Shown here piece after piece: positions 23,279 to 35,374 of a stretch of DNA of 64,000 nucleotides. This DNA is from Takakia lepidozioides (lineage: Eukaryota; Streptophyta; Takakiopsida; Takakiales; Takakiaceae). Location of the stretch: assembly GCA_030704615.1 (NCBI GenBank), contig CM060732.1:22194001-22258000 (forward strand), given 5' to 3'. Under the pieces are notes generated by a model. That model was not told the origin of the DNA, did not search any database, and saw only the letters and a program-made list of their open reading frames with translations. Made by a program: the position numbers and the translations under genes. Each line of letters starts with the position of its first letter. The first letter of the stretch is position 1.

Positions 23279-23880
23279 ATCTAAGCTATCTAGATCAGAG
23301 ATTTAGTATAGGAAGACTCGATAAGAGAGTAGAGACACAGACGAAGTTCTGCACGGAAACTAGCCGATCATGCCATATTCTCAAAGTTTGAAAACATATC
23401 CTATATACAGAGTTGGGTTTAGTGAATCCCTCAAGTTCAGATGTGTCGAATCCTTTCTAACAGTTATGTACAAGTTGTCACTTCTAGCTAAGTCTGCAAC
23501 AGAGAGAAGACTCCGACCAAAGCCGGGCATAACTAAGAGCCACTTCACCTTGCGGCTACTGCCCCCTGTCGGGGGTGGGCCCTATGATAAACACAGGTGT
23601 CTGGTTGGACACCTAGTAACCGGGGGGTATATGTTCTATGGTGTCGGATAATAAAGGGGGGTACCCAGGGGGGGTGCCCCCGAGGTATCTAGGACAATGT
23701 TGTGGGATCAGATTCTAGTTTTCATTTATTGGTGATAATAGCTGTAAGAGAACGAAGGGTTGTGAGGTGGATGGCTTGGAAACATTAAGTCTGCAACATG
23801 TAGTTACAAGATCACCTCATATTTCATCGCTGCAATTGATCTTGAGGTTGATTGGACACCTGTCGATCTTCATGCTAACA
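23279..23880 (-). repeat. Copia 3' LTR, carrying a 284-bp insertion
   Basis: It aligns by eye with 38864-39194 on both sides of an insert. On the minus strand it begins TGTTAGCATGAAG (ending at plus 23880) and is preceded by the purine tract TGAGTGGGAG (23881-23890). The inner boundary near 23279 is approximate. Confidence 0.75.
23502..23785. mobile_element. Short insertion with 13-bp target duplication inside the copia LTR
   Basis: TAAGTCTGCAACA occurs at 23489-23501 and again at 23786-23798, but only once in the other LTR (near 39094-39106). The 284 bp between are absent from that LTR. The insert contains a hairpin AGGTGTC/GACACCT (23594-23613) and G-rich runs. TSD length fits a SINE-like retroposon, though I see no clear pol III boxes or A-tail. 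Confidence 0.75.
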
Positions 23881-23887
23881 CTCCCAC

Positions 23888-24959
23888 TCAGGCAACCAAA
23901 AGACTATGAACTCCCAACATGTCCATGCATTTGTAATGCTTGGGTTTCGGAAGGGGTTTTTTCAAAATATCAGCTGCCATATCATCAGTTCTACAGTAGC
24001 AAAAAATAATTTTGCCAGAAATAATGACTTCTCGAATAAAATGGTTCTGCACATCTATGTGTATAGTTCTACTATGGTGAACTGGATTCGCCATCCCTGA
24101 TTGTCGGTTTGAACCTGTATTGCTTCTTGTTGTAAAGAACCGACATCCTCCAACAACTGTCTCAATCAAATGGCTTCTTTTGAAGCATGTATAGCCGATA
24201 TGCACTCCGCTTCCGTGCTTTAGAGCCACTGTAGCTTGCCGTTTGCTATTCCAAGCAATAGCTCCTCCACCAAGAAGGTAAGAATAAGATGTCATTAATC
24301 TTCTTGTTTCAACATCCCTAGCCCAATCAGTGTCATAGAATCCGGACAGAACAACACCCTCATCCTTACTTCCAATGTATTGTAGGCAGTAGTCTTTTTG
24401 TTGCCTGTAATTACCTCATAACGTGTTTCACAACTATCCAATGCTCATGTCTCGGATCTTCACAGTACCTGCTCAAGATACTGATTGCTACAGCAATATC
24501 TGGTCGAGTGCCTTCATTGGATACATCAAACTGCTTATTACTTTTCTGTATGACATTCCCACAACACTTTCTTCTTCTTCGCCAGATTTCTCTTTGACTC
24601 CTTTGACAAATGTCAGTCCAAGGTCCATTGACAATAAGCCATTCCAAACTTTTTGAGTAGCTCCTTCACATAAGTACTCTCTCCTGACTGAGATGTATTG
24701 ATTTCTTCTCCCTGTCTCTGATGACCAGAGTTCCGAGATAGTAATCTACTTCACCAACATCAGTCATTTCAAATCCCTCACACATCATTTTTTTGAATAC
24801 CATCATCATTTTGACATTGTTTCCCAAAATCATCATGTCATCTATATGTAACCCCACAAGGAGTATCTTTTCACTTTTCTTGAGAACATACATACTATTG
24901 TCCGCCTGTGACTGCTCAAACCCTAGTCTTTGAGAAAATCATTGATTTTTTGATGCCAT
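23888..24959 (-). pseudogene. Copia RNase H and C-terminal reverse transcriptase fragment
   Basis: From 24959 leftward: WHQKIN, an in-frame stop, GLEQSQ-like, NSMYVLKKSEKILLVGLHID, DDMMILGNN, DVGEVDYYLG (RT C-terminus), then TRPDIAVAISILSRY, then RNase H (LLGGGAIAWNSKRQ, DDMAADILKKPLPKPKHYKC). Several frame changes are present. The first residue pair continues the RT interrupted at 27647. Confidence 0.8.
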
Positions 24960-24964
24960 ACCCT

Positions 24965-27641
24965 GTAGATGCATATAATGGTACAATTTTCTTTTCAAAT
25001 CGTTTTTTATCTCAAGACAAGCAGTTTCGGCCTTGCACTGCCAAAAACATGATAGTCTGTTAGTTATCTGGAAATCGTTGGTAAAGCATTTAGGAACTTA
25101 GACAGTGTCTGCGACGACCATGGAGAGGAGCTATGACGTCAAGATGACCGTAGGAAGCTGCATCGACAGTAGATTAGGCTTCCAATTCGGTACTAGTAAC
25201 GACAAGGTGTACCTATTCAAACAAAACATGATGACTGTTCAAGTCCCAGATTGCGATCTCTCTGTTCTCCCGCCTCTCAAGTCCAGTAGGAACACATAGC
25301 GAGGAGCTTGGCAATTGGAAGAAACAACATGTACAGCGATGAAATATCGCGACAAGGCGAAATGCTGCATCGGAGCAAACGGCGGTTAGAAGCTTCATGG
25401 TGAAGCTTTGACTCTCCAGTGGTGTAAAGCGTGTAGGAAAAGACTCCGGGAAGATTATGACCCAATAGCAAGGCCAAAGACCCCCAGGGCCAAAGCCTTT
25501 GTGGACCTAGAAACTAGTACCAAGAAGAACCGCCTAGAGTACCATTTCACGAGTCATTAGAGCATCTCAGCACACTCGCATTGGAAGGTTGTCACACCCT
25601 CACTTCTCTCTTTATGTATGTGAAGCTTTTGATTTATCAAGCATTGTCTTGTCCATGGAAAAATTGATTTAAATGAAGCCCTCCAAAGGCGGTGAATGCT
25701 GGCTGAATTTATGATTGAGTTCAAGCTTATGAGTGACAAGGCGCAGAAGACCCCATGATGCCAATGGAATGAGTACCATTTGAGTTTTTATGTTGAATTG
25801 ATGAAGATGTTTTTGGTGACTAAGTTGAATATATTCCAGCTCTGGAAAGAAGGGACCAGCAGGCTGAAGGTATAATTTAGGCCAAATTAAGGCCATACTA
25901 TGTTCTAATTCCCCCCCCACCCCCAAGCAAGCCCTTGAGGTCTAGGGGAGGATTGGTTGTTTTTTTTAAAAAATTTGGGCTGGTTTTCTTTTGATTGGTA
26001 GGACCTGCCCACCATTGCAAGCAGCCCGGAAGAGCCCTGGGTGCTGCGCCAGAGAGCTAGGCATTAAATCAGATAGGCGCGGGAGGTGGCCGTGGTTGGG
26101 CGCCACGGCGTACGGGCTGCGCGGGGCCCTATCGCTGACTTCATTCGTACCAAGAAAGCAAGTACACAGCCGCGTGGCCCTGGCCCTGGGGCACGAGGCA
26201 CTCAAGCGTGCAAAAAAGGCGGGTCTTCACCTGCTGGATAATACGATTGTTCAAGGACCGGCGGACGCCGGCTTTAACCACGGCAGGGACCGGTAGTCCG
26301 CAGCGCGGACCGGCCCGCATGGAGCCACGCCCCGCCACGTGGCGGGGGCGATTACCCTGCGGATACAGCAGCTGATATCTATTTTTAAGAGGGTTCTCTC
26401 ACCTTCAACTATATGCTTTAATTTACACCCCCTCTAAGGGTTAGGGGCCTTTAAAACGTGGCTCCCAGGGTAGGAAAATTCTAGGATTTTGGGGGAACAT
26501 AACCATTGAGGAGAGCTTCCGGATGCACCAGAGGGTTAGCTCAGAAGGTGTATTAGTCCAGAGCTAGAGACCGAGACATTGAGAGACTGGGAGGGAGCAA
26601 AAGTACTCTATCCTGAAATTTAGGCTACAATGAGAGCCAGAGGTAGGGGATGACCTTTTCCAAGGGAGAAAAGACGCATTAGGCCCCTTAAATTAATATA
26701 AGTGGGTGGAATCAGGCTTGGGCCCACCGTGGGATTACTTTATCATTTGAGCATGCATATTTTGGACTGACGGATGAAGTGGCAGGGATGTGATCCGAAC
26801 GAGTTTCATTCATCCGGTAGGGCCGCGGCTGTTCCCCGCGGCAAGAAACGGTTCCCGGGAGTTCCCGGGTTATAACCTGGTTCCCAAGGGGTTCCAGGTT
26901 CCCTTAAAGGTGCTAAGGGTACCTTTGGATTTCCCTCATATTCCCTACGTGGGAGGTATTTTCTGGATTTTATTAATTTTATTAATTTTTCTGCATTTCT
27001 TTTAGTGCAAAAATACCTAAATAGGATAAATGCGCATGATTCAACTTATGGAGCTTAGGGAAACTTATTGAACTTGTTGGACTTATTAACCCAAGCCACT
27101 TAGGGTAGCCTTATTGGACATTTTTGAACCTATTGGATTGTGACAGGTATTGTGGCACCCCTCCTATGTTAAAACAAATTTCTTGGGCATTGGGGTAGGG
27201 AAGCATTGGCCCTTCCAGCGGAGTGACTTGAACTCAAGTACCCGGAGAAGGAGGGGCATTGGGAGAAGTTGATTACCATTCTCCTCCCTAGGCTTGGTAG
27301 GTGCCTTGTGAAGGGATAAACATACATCCTGGCTATAGGCGGCTCATAGGCCTAGGCAGTAGGAATTAGTTAATAAAAGATTTGGAAAGCAGTTACTGAA
27401 ACAAGTGTAGTAGTCCCGTAGGACTTAGAAAACGCAAACTCATACTGTGAAAATGAGTATTCAACTTTTTTTTGCCGGTATGAATTAGTTAGTAACCATA
27501 GCCATCATCTACGACCACGGACCCCCTGCACTAACCGCCGTCGGGTAGGCGGTTCAGTGAGCCCAACCTATACCGCGACTTGACACGACCCCCCTAGCTA
27601 ATGTGCCGTCACCATGACCGCGCGCGCTCAGGGCTCGTCAC
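24965..27641. mobile_element. 2.68-kb insertion of unknown class inside the copia RT
   Basis: ACCCT occurs at 24960-24964 and 27642-27646. Removing the insert and one copy restores the RT reading QAPRVWHQKI on the minus strand. On the minus strand the insert starts GTGACGAGCCC and ends GCATCTAC; alternatively it is TGTGACGAG...CTACA with a 3-bp duplication. The TGTGACG start resembles many plant LTRs, so a large solo LTR is possible. No convincing coding region; GC-rich around 26000-26350. Confidence 0.65.
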
Positions 27642-27646
27642 ACCCT

Positions 27647-28166
27647 AGGAGCTTGTTTCAACCCATATAACGAGTTAAGAAGCTTGTAACACACGAGATG
27701 CTTACCTTTTGGTGCTTCAAATCTTGACGGCTGTTCCATGTACACTTCTTCTTCTAACTTGCTGTTCAAGAATGCTTACATCCATATGATGGATCTCATA
27801 GTCAAGAATAGCTCCCACTGCCAACAAAGTCCTCACAGATTCCAATTTTATCACTGGAGCATAAGTCTCCCGGTAATCAATCCCCAGTATTTGAGCATAA
27901 CCTTTGGCCACCAATCTGGCTTTGAATTGATCAACCTCTCCATTAGATTTTCTCTTGATTCGAAATACCCATTTTGATCCAATGGTTTTCTTCCCTATTG
28001 GCAACTTCACCAATTTCCAAGTCTGATTCTTCTCAATAGACTCTAGTTCTTCCTGCGCAGCTTTCTCCCACTGTTTTGCATGTGGTCCAGCCATTGTAGC
28101 TTCCTCCATGCTCGTTGGCTCCTCAAGAACACTAGTTGCACATGCAAAATATTCATCAGAGAGCAA
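27647..28166 (-). pseudogene. Copia reverse transcriptase, N-terminal part
   Basis: KNQTWKLVKLPIGKKTIGSK, WVFRIKRKSNGEVDQFKARL, VAKGYAQILGIDYRETYAPV, IKLESVRTLLAVGA: the classic copia RT start. A frame change after HHMDVS continues to LYGLKQAPR at 27647, where the 2.68-kb insert begins. Confidence 0.85.
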
Positions 28167-28379
28167 TCTTGCTTGTGCCTTCTTGATCCGTGTAGATCTC
28201 CTTTCACCTGACGGCTGTTCTGGCTCTTTTCATTGACTTCCGTTGGTTCTTTCAAGTTCCAACTGTGTTTGAGTTTCCTCGATCAATGTCTCAGTGGGCA
28301 ACTCTTCAATCTCATAATCCTCCAAAATTACAGGTGCACTGCGATCACTCGAGTCTTCCTTGGTAGTTGAAGTGGATTA

Positions 28380-29045
28380 TTCCAACTTCTCCTATAATAC
28401 AACATCCCTAGAAATTATCATCTTCTTTGTGACTGGATCATACAACTTTGATCCCTTTTTAGTTTCCGAGTAACCCACCATCAAGCACACTTTGCTTTTC
28501 GACCCCAACTTGGTTCTGGTTGCATCTGGTGTATGGACATAAGCTTTACTGCCAAAAGTTATTAAGTGATTAACATATGGCTTTTTGCCTGTCCACATCT
28601 CAATGAGAGTTTTTCCTGCAACAGCTCTGATAGGACTCCTCATTCTCAAATACACAGCTCTAGCAATGGCATCTGCCCAAAATCTGATCAGCGCTAACCC
28701 ACTATGATACAACGTACATCTTGCTGCTTCGACAACTGTTATATTCCATCTAGCAATACCGTTTTGTTGCGGGGTATAAGGAGCTGTAGTTTGATGAGCT
28801 ATTCCTTCTTCTTCAGATACAACTCAAACTCTCTTGAGAGATATTCCCCTCTGTTATCGTTACGCAGAGATTTGATTTTTTTCCTATCTGCTTTTCAGTA
28901 ACGCACTTCAACTCTTTGAATTTCGAAAATACTTATGTTTTATTTGTCATGAAATAACATACCGACTTTCTAGAGTAGTCATCAATGAAACTTATAAAAT
29001 ACCTCTTTCCACTGATTGACGAAACCTTTCTCTACAACAAATGGA
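28380..29045 (-). pseudogene. Copia integrase, C-terminal part
   Basis: RYFISFIDDYSRK (about 29000-28960) and, after stops, FELYLKKK and ALIRFWADAIARAVYLRMRS then GKTLIEMWTGKKPYVNHL, the copia integrase core and its GKxPxxxHL tail motif. An in-frame stop and frameshifts lie at 28720-28960. Confidence 0.8.
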
Positions 29046-30249
29046 GGGGGGGGGGGGGGGCGCGACGCCAGCCGTGGCGCCGAGCCCGTGATGCCGAGCC
29101 CGTGGCGTTTTTTTGCGACGCCGGGCCCCCGCTGCGACACCATTGTGACGCCCAACCGTCGCAAGATGACATGAAGGGGGAAAGAGGGCCCTCGCTGCGA
29201 CGGATTTTTTTCTTGCGACGCTCGGCGTCGCGGTTTTTTTTTTTTTTGACGTTGCGATGCCTCGGCGTTGCAAAAGTATCACTAAGGGTGCCCCAGTGCC
29301 TCTGCGACGCCAGGGCGTCGAAACAACATCACCACAATGAGAGTTTGTTTTTTTTTTTTTTTGTTTTTTTGTTTTTTTTTTTTTTTGGCTTTGTTTCCCT
29401 CAACTTCACAAAAGCGTCGCTAGGGGCATCCCGCGCTGGGACGGCCAACGCTGCGATGCCAGGGTTCGCAACGGCATCGTCACAGGGGGTCGCAATGGTG
29501 TTGTAGTCAGCTTAGGTCATCATAAGGATGTCGCTTGGGGCGTTTGATGGTGGGGGGGGGTGCAACTACGGCGACGACGTTGGGGCTGGGGCTGGGCACT
29601 AAGGTTGTGGAGGTTGCAACTCCCAGGCGTCACAAGAGGGACCCCCTTAGATGGAACTTGAAGGAAATCTTCATATGTATATATATATATATTTAGATTG
29701 CTTTTGTGATATATAGATGTAACGTAGGTGTGTTGGTTAGTCTATAATGTCTTAGAAATGTTATAACGTAGAGGTCTTAGGTTCAAATATGCATTGCATG
29801 ATATATGTAGAACAATGAACATATCGCCATTAGACAGAACCGGAGTCAATGATCAACAAGTTTTTGAAATTCAAATTTTCCCGCCTAAATTCAAATGTAC
29901 CCCCTTAAATTGCGACGTCCGGGCGTCGCACTTTGCGACCACCGGACAGTGCTAATTCTGCAATGCAGAGTAGGTTTTTATTTTTTATTTTTTAAAATAT
30001 TAATTAATTAATTTTTAATTTAATTTTTTGCGACGTCAGGCATTGCAAATCGGGTCAGAAATTGCATCGGTGTCGCAAATCGCGGTTTCGCCTTTTTGCG
30101 ACCCCCATTGGTCGCAAATTCGCGACATTTTTTTGGCGACGGGCTTGCGACGCCCGGACGTCGCAAATTTGGTTCCTCCCCCTGCCCGAAAAGGGCTGTT
30201 TTATGACGCCGTGGCGTGGCTGCGGCGTCGAAAACCCCCCCCCCCCCCC
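29046..30249. mobile_element. CpG-rich insertion bounded by G15 and C15, full of GCGACGCC/GGCGTCGC words
   Basis: It interrupts the copia integrase between DPANITGK (right) and the FISFIDDYSRK block (left). Left edge: 15 G then CGCGACGCCAGCC. Right edge, reversed: 15 G then TTTTCGACGCCGCAGCC. So the ends are imperfect inverted repeats. The inside carries well over ten TGCGACGCC, GGCGTCGC, TTGCGACG and related words in both orientations, often in inverted pairs (29927-29936, 30150-30166). Poly-T/A and TA microsatellites are present. Non-coding. Confidence 0.65.
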
Positions 30250-30366
30250 TCTTTCCTGTAATGTTCGCTGGATCCCAGACATCAGTATGTATGAGTTCGA
30301 GTGCATCACTTGCGTGTGTGCCTCCGTCTTTTGGAAATGATCTCCTTTTCTGTTTCCCATCATGCA
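30250..30366 (-). pseudogene. Copia pre-integrase/integrase zinc-finger piece left of the chromovirus
   Basis: The minus strand reads DGKQKRRSFPKDGGTHASDA then LELIHTDVWDPANITGK. It is the continuation of the copia frame that ends at 37387 on the far side of the chromovirus. Confidence 0.8.
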
Positions 30367-30371
30367 CCCCT
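30367..30371. repeat. Target-site duplication CCCCT, left copy
   Basis: CCCCT directly precedes the left LTR and is repeated at 37382-37386 directly after the right LTR. Confidence 0.9.
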
Positions 30372-31094
30372 TGTTGCGGCCCTTTGCCTTGAGGGCAGGG
30401 GGTCGGGACACATGAGGGGCTGCCCCTGTGGTGGGGGCAGCGACAGCGATAGGTATGGGGGCTGAAGCACCCTTGAGTGCCCAAGGCACTCAAGGAGGCG
30501 GAGGCGCTCACTAGGTGGAGCCCCGCACACCGGGTTGCGGTGGAGGTGGCTCCACAAGGGGTGGTGGTAGCTTAGTGGGACTTAGTGGGGGTGGCATAGG
30601 ACTCACCATGGGGTGGAGACCTCGAGGTGGGAGTCGTGGGGAGTCTTGGGACTCATCACGGTCCATTGGGGCCGCGGTGAGTGGGCCAAGACTCACCGCG
30701 ACTCACCATCGGGAGTCGAGGGTTTTCGTGGTGGTTCGCCATAAAATGGCATGGCTGGTTATGAAACCCCCGCGGACAGCTACAGAAGTATATATAGGGA
30801 GTAGTAACCCCGAGAACGGTGCAAGCCCGTTGGTGACCAAAAACTAGTGAGTAAGCGAGCGAGCCGGAAAGCGACCAAAGAGTGGGGAGCTGTTCCGGAC
30901 TGCCATCTACCAAAGGGAATTCTCCTAGTCCCAAATAGGTGGAGGGTTTAGAGGGAAGCGGAAGGGGACCGTTATGTCCCGGTGAGCAGCCGAAACTCCA
31001 AGTTGGCCCGGCGGCCAGGTTGGGAGTCAGGCGCGCGCATCAAAGCGAGTAACTATGACTTGAAGGGGAGTTTACCGAACTGAGGTGTGCGACA
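30372..31094 (+). repeat. Chromovirus 5' LTR
   Basis: It starts TGTTGCGGCCC (the 3' LTR has TGTCGCGGCCC) and ends GTGTGCGACA. A TATA-like AAGTATATATAGGG lies at 30786-30799, with about 300 bp following to the end. Confidence 0.9.
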
Positions 31095-31096
31095 CT

Positions 31097-31108
31097 TGGT
31101 ATCAGAGC
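31097..31108 (+). promoter_or_regulatory. Chromovirus primer-binding site
   Basis: TGGTATCAGAGC, complementary to the 3' end of initiator Met-tRNA, 2 nt after the LTR. Confidence 0.9.
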
Positions 31109-31150
31109 TTAGAGTTCAGTACGCGATCGTCCTTGGGATTGGCCTCATCA

Positions 31151-32973
31151 TGGGGTCGGGCAAGCCAAAGCGAAAGCGGAACGGCCCAAAAGATGATGAT
31201 CCCGGTGAGCCCGATGGGGGCGACGTGTCACCGAGGCGGCCGTTTGAGGAAGCGATTAATGTTTCCGAAAACGAGGCCGCTCAGGAGCGGGAGGAATCCG
31301 AGGAGTCGGAGCCCGAGGAATCTTTGAGAGCTCCGACAAACCAAGAGATGCCTCCCATGCCGGCAGCCTTTTGGGAAGGGTTGTTGGCGCAGTTTGGCGG
31401 GACGTTGAAAGACGTGTTGAAGGCGGCTAATGCCACTTCCACCAAGGCAAAGTTTAAGGTGAAGCCTAAGGAACCCGGCACCTTCGAGGGCGTTCGAAAC
31501 CGGAAGGCACTCAACACCTGGCTCCTGGAGCTAGAGCAGTACTTCCGGGCGGCCAAGTTGAGTGACGAGGATCGGGTGGAAGTGGCTCCCACCTATTTGA
31601 GGGGCTATGCTCAACAATGGTGGCAGAAACGCCTTCACGACCGAGGCCCAAGCCCGGAAACCTTGAACTGGAGTGAGTTCAAGGAATTGATGAAGAGACA
31701 GTTTGTGCCCCTCAACGCATCCTGGCTTGCCCGGGACAAGATGAGGAATTTGAAGCAAACAGATGACATTCGGGGGTATGTCCAGGCTTTCAATGTGCTG
31801 TTGCTCGAAGTCGCGGACATGGCAGAACCAGAAATGGTCTTCAACTTTGTGGCGGGACTGGCCCCATGGGCTAGGCGGAAGTTGGAGGAGAAGCCACCCA
31901 AGACTTTGAACGAGGCAATTGAGAGAGCTGAATGTTTCTCGGATGTCCCTAGGGGTGAGAGACAAGGCCGTACGGAGCTGAACCACAAGAAGACCCGGCG
32001 GGAAGGTGACTCCTCCCGACCGGAAAAGAAGTGGGATAGGCCACGCGGCGAAAATGGCACGTGGAAATCGAAGGGAGGTCCTTCACACGTCAAGGCGGCA
32101 CCCGGTGCTTCGAAAGGAAAAGCGGGTGGAGCGACTTATGGCGGACAGAAGGCGACCTTTGATGGAGTGTGTTTCAATTGCGGGGAGCCCGGGCACATGG
32201 CCAAGAAGTGCACGAAGCCCCGGCAATTGAACATGACTCGGGCGACCACGGAGCTGTCGGAAGATACCATCAGTCGCTTGGTGGAAGCGGTGGTCGCCAG
32301 GACTTGCAAGGTAGGCAAATTTTCTTGTGAGTTGTATCAGGAAACTGGCGCCTTACGAAAAGGGAGTCAGTTATTGTTCGTGGATGGGATAATATCCGGA
32401 ACTAATGTGTCGTTGTTGGTGGACACAGGAGCGTCGCACTCCTTCATGACGCCGGCGGCGGCGCGAAAGTTGGGACTCCCGACAAGTGACGTGGGGGCCT
32501 CTATTGAGGTGCGCTCTGCCAAAGGAGAACCTCAGTTGGCGACAAGGTTGGCGTTTGATGTTCCTCTTCAACTGGGGAGTTGGGAGGGACGTGAGAACTT
32601 CACTATCTGCGAGATCGATGGAGTGGATCTCATTTTGGGAATGACCTTTTTGAGCAAATCCGGAGCGGTCATAGATGGCCGCAAGAGAGTAGTCACGCTG
32701 CCATGTGGGAATGGTGGCGAGGTTTTACGAGTGTCGGAAACGCCCAAATCCGTGGGAGGGCGAATAAACCTTCTATCAGCAAAGGAGTGGGCCGTGGAGG
32801 AGACACACGAGTCCCAGTTTTTGCTTTACATTAGAGAAGTGAAAGGAGAAGGCGATGGGGAGCCGAGCCCAGATTGGATCAAGGGGATTTTGGAGAAATA
32901 CCAGGATGTGATGCCGGAGGATTTACCAAGCGGCTTGCCACCGCGAAGAGGAGTTGACCACAAATTGAGGTGA
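31151..32973 (+). CDS. Chromovirus gag and protease
   Basis: The ATG at 31151 gives [17 protein letters not shown]; no earlier ATG lies in the frame. An acidic N-terminal region is followed by the retrotransposon gag domain ([20 protein letters not shown] ... [14 protein letters not shown]), a CCHC zinc knuckle ([14 protein letters not shown], about 32170) and an aspartic protease ([14 protein letters not shown], about 32415; DLILGMTFL). It runs into the start of RT and stops at 32973 because of a one-base loss; the RT frame opens in the overlap. Confidence 0.9.
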
Positions 32974-33596
32974 TACCGGGATCGGAACCGCCTGCCAAGG
33001 CGCCCTACCGGTTGAGCCACAAAGAGTTGGTCGAGCTGAAGACTCAGCTCAAAGATCTAATGTCAAAGGGGTACATCCGGCCGAGTAAGTCACCTTACGG
33101 AGCCCCGGTGCTATTTGCAGACAAGAAGGATGGGACGCTGCGGATGTGTGTCGATTACAGGGCTCTGAATAAGGTGACTATCAAAAACCGGTACCCTTTG
33201 CCAAGGATCGACGACCTCTTCGATCGGTTGGCAGGAGCGAAGTATTTCAGCCGGATCGACTTGCGCTCCGGCTATCACCAAATTCGGGTGGCGGAAGGAG
33301 ATGAGGAGAAGACCGCGTGCAGGACAAGGTATGGTTCATATGAGTTCTTGGTGATGCCTTTTGGGCTCACCAATGCACCAGCGACATTTAGCACGCTGAT
33401 GAACAGCCTTTTCCAGGAGTGGTTGGATGACTTTGTGATCGTGTACATCGACGACATCTTGGTGTACTCGAAAACAAAGGAGGAGCACCTGGAGCACCTC
33501 AAAAGGGTGTTCCAAAATTGCGAGAAGGGAAGCTGTATGCCAAAGCTTCAAAGTGCGAATTCGGGGTCACAAAAGTGGAGTTCTTGGGGCACGTGA
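32970..33596 (+). pseudogene. Chromovirus reverse transcriptase (frameshifted at both ends)
   Basis: It contains [37 protein letters not shown], the motif [11 protein letters not shown] and the catalytic YIDD (about 33447). It is joined to gag-protease by a -1-type shift at an AAATT run (about 32962) and to the rest of pol by another at CAAAATTG (about 33515). Both look like single A losses in A runs. Confidence 0.85.
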
Positions 33597-35374
33597 TTAC
33601 ACAGGATGGGATCAAAATGGATGACAGAAAGGTGAGGGCGATCTTGGACTGGGAGCCTCCGACTTCGGTCCCGGGAGTGCGATCCTTCCTAGGACTCGCC
33701 TCCTATTACCGGAAGTATGTGAGAAATTTCGCCAAGATCGCGGGGCCGCTGTCGGACCTTCTGTGTAAATCCAAAGTCTGGGTATGGAACACATTTTGTG
33801 GCCAAGCTTTTGCTGAATTGAAGCAGCGGATGACGGAAGCTCCAGTCTTAAAAATCCCGGAGTTCGATCGTCCGTTTGAGATTCATACAGATGCATCGGA
33901 CTTCGCAATTGGGGGTGTACTTATGCAAGATGGACGTCCAGTGGCTTACGAAAGTAAGAAACTGAATGAAGTGGAGCGACGGTGGCCGACGCACGAAAAA
34001 GAGATGAAGGCGGTGGTACATTGCCTTGAACTCTGGCGCCACTATGTTGGTTCCAACCCAGTGAAGGTGTTCACGGACAATGTCACGGTGAAGTATTTTG
34101 CCACGCAGCCCAAGTTGTCCCCAAAACAACTTAGGTGGCAAGATACTTTGGCAGTGTTCGACGTGGATATCCAGTACAAACCGGGACGGGACAATGTGGT
34201 GGCCGATGCTTTAAGTAGAAAGCAGCAGCTCTTGTTGGTGTACAAGGGCGAGACGGCGCTCCAAAGGAAGATCCGGAAGGCTTGCCGGAAGGATGAGCTG
34301 GCAAAGTGCGTGATGCAGAACTTGAGAATGGGGGTTAAATCGCAGTTCCACTTGCAAAACGGACTGCTCCGGTATAAGCAAAAACGTCTCTATGTGCCAA
34401 AGGGAGGGATCAGGGATAGTCTCTTGAGAGAATGCCATGATAGCCCGCTTGCGGGCCACGGTGGAGCCAAGCGCACTGCGGCACTCTTGAAGAAAGAGTA
34501 TTTCTGGCCCAAACTGAGGGAGGAGGCAGAGGAGTATGTAAAGACATGCACCACATGCCAACAAAACCGGAGCGAGTATAAAAAGCAAGCGGGGCTGTTA
34601 CAACCCTTGCCGATTCCAGAGGGGACTTGGGAAAGCGTCTCGATGGATTTCATGACTGCTATGCCGCTGTCAAAAGGATTCGATGCAATCATGGTGGTGG
34701 TAGATAGGTTCAGTAAAATGGCCCATTTCATCCCCACCAAGGAGACGGCAACTGCGCAGGAGACAGGGCGACTTTACTTCGCCCACGTCTTAAAGCATCA
34801 TGGAGTCCCGAAGGATATTGTCTCGGACCGCGACCCAAAGTTTACGAGTAAATTCTGGAGAGCACTTTGGAAGAAGATGGGGACGAGGCTGAAGATGAGC
34901 ACCGCCTTCCGACCTACGACGGACGGCCAAACGGAAAGAGTGAATTCCGTAGTGAAGCAATTCTTGCGGAATTACGTGTCGGCAGACCAATCAGACTGGA
35001 TGGAACACTTAGACGCGGCAGAGTTCTGTTATAATAACACAGAACACTCCGCGACGGGAGTTTCCCCTTTTGTGTTGGTCTATGGAAAAGCACCTCTGGT
35101 GCCGACAAGTTGGGCCGCCCAGGACGTTGAGGAACCGGCAGTAGCGGCGGTACTGGAAGAACGCGAGCGTTTGTTGAAGCTCGCAAAGTACAACATTGCC
35201 AAAGCTAGGAAACGGTATGAAAGGCAGGCGAATCGGAAGCGGAGGGAAGTGAAGTTTGAGGCAGGCACAGAGGTCTGGTTGAACATCAAGAATTTTCGAC
35301 TACCTCCGGAAGATGAGTCCGAAGTTCGTACCTCCGTATGCGGGTCCCTTTCGCATTCGGAGGGTTATGAATGA
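33518..35374 (+). CDS. Chromovirus RT end, RNase H and integrase
   Basis: RT thumb ([33 protein letters not shown]), RNase H ([39 protein letters not shown]), integrase HHCC finger ([16 protein letters not shown] ... CTTCQQNR) and DDE core ([36 protein letters not shown]). The frame is lost near 35300, just before the conserved [12 protein letters not shown] block, which continues in the next frame. Confidence 0.9.
   Translation: MREGKLYAKASKCEFGVTKVEFLGHVITQDGIKMDDRKVRAILDWEPPTSVPGVRSFLGLASYYRKYVRNFAKIAGPLSDLLCKSKVWVWNTFCGQAFAELKQRMTEAPVLKIPEFDRPFEIHTDASDFAIGGVLMQDGRPVAYESKKLNEVERRWPTHEKEMKAVVHCLELWRHYVGSNPVKVFTDNVTVKYFATQPKLSPKQLRWQDTLAVFDVDIQYKPGRDNVVADALSRKQQLLLVYKGETALQRKIRKACRKDELAKCVMQNLRMGVKSQFHLQNGLLRYKQKRLYVPKGGIRDSLLRECHDSPLAGHGGAKRTAALLKKEYFWPKLREEAEEYVKTCTTCQQNRSEYKKQAGLLQPLPIPEGTWESVSMDFMTAMPLSKGFDAIMVVVDRFSKMAHFIPTKETATAQETGRLYFAHVLKHHGVPKDIVSDRDPKFTSKFWRALWKKMGTRLKMSTAFRPTTDGQTERVNSVVKQFLRNYVSADQSDWMEHLDAAEFCYNNTEHSATGVSPFVLVYGKAPLVPTSWAAQDVEEPAVAAVLEERERLLKLAKYNIAKARKRYERQANRKRREVKFEAGTEVWLNIKNFRLPPEDESEVRTSVCGSLSHSEGYE

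Noticed and set aside
24299-24656. Plus-strand ORFs over the copia region
   Set aside because: Shadows of the minus-strand copia polyprotein.
29641-30030. AT and TA microsatellite plus poly-T blocks as a possible origin or matrix attachment site
   Set aside because: Ordinary low-complexity filler of the G15/C15 element; no specific signal.
30515-30847. 110-codon ORF, repeated as an identical protein at 36802-37134
   Set aside because: Both lie inside the chromovirus LTRs; the identity comes from LTR identity, not from a gene.
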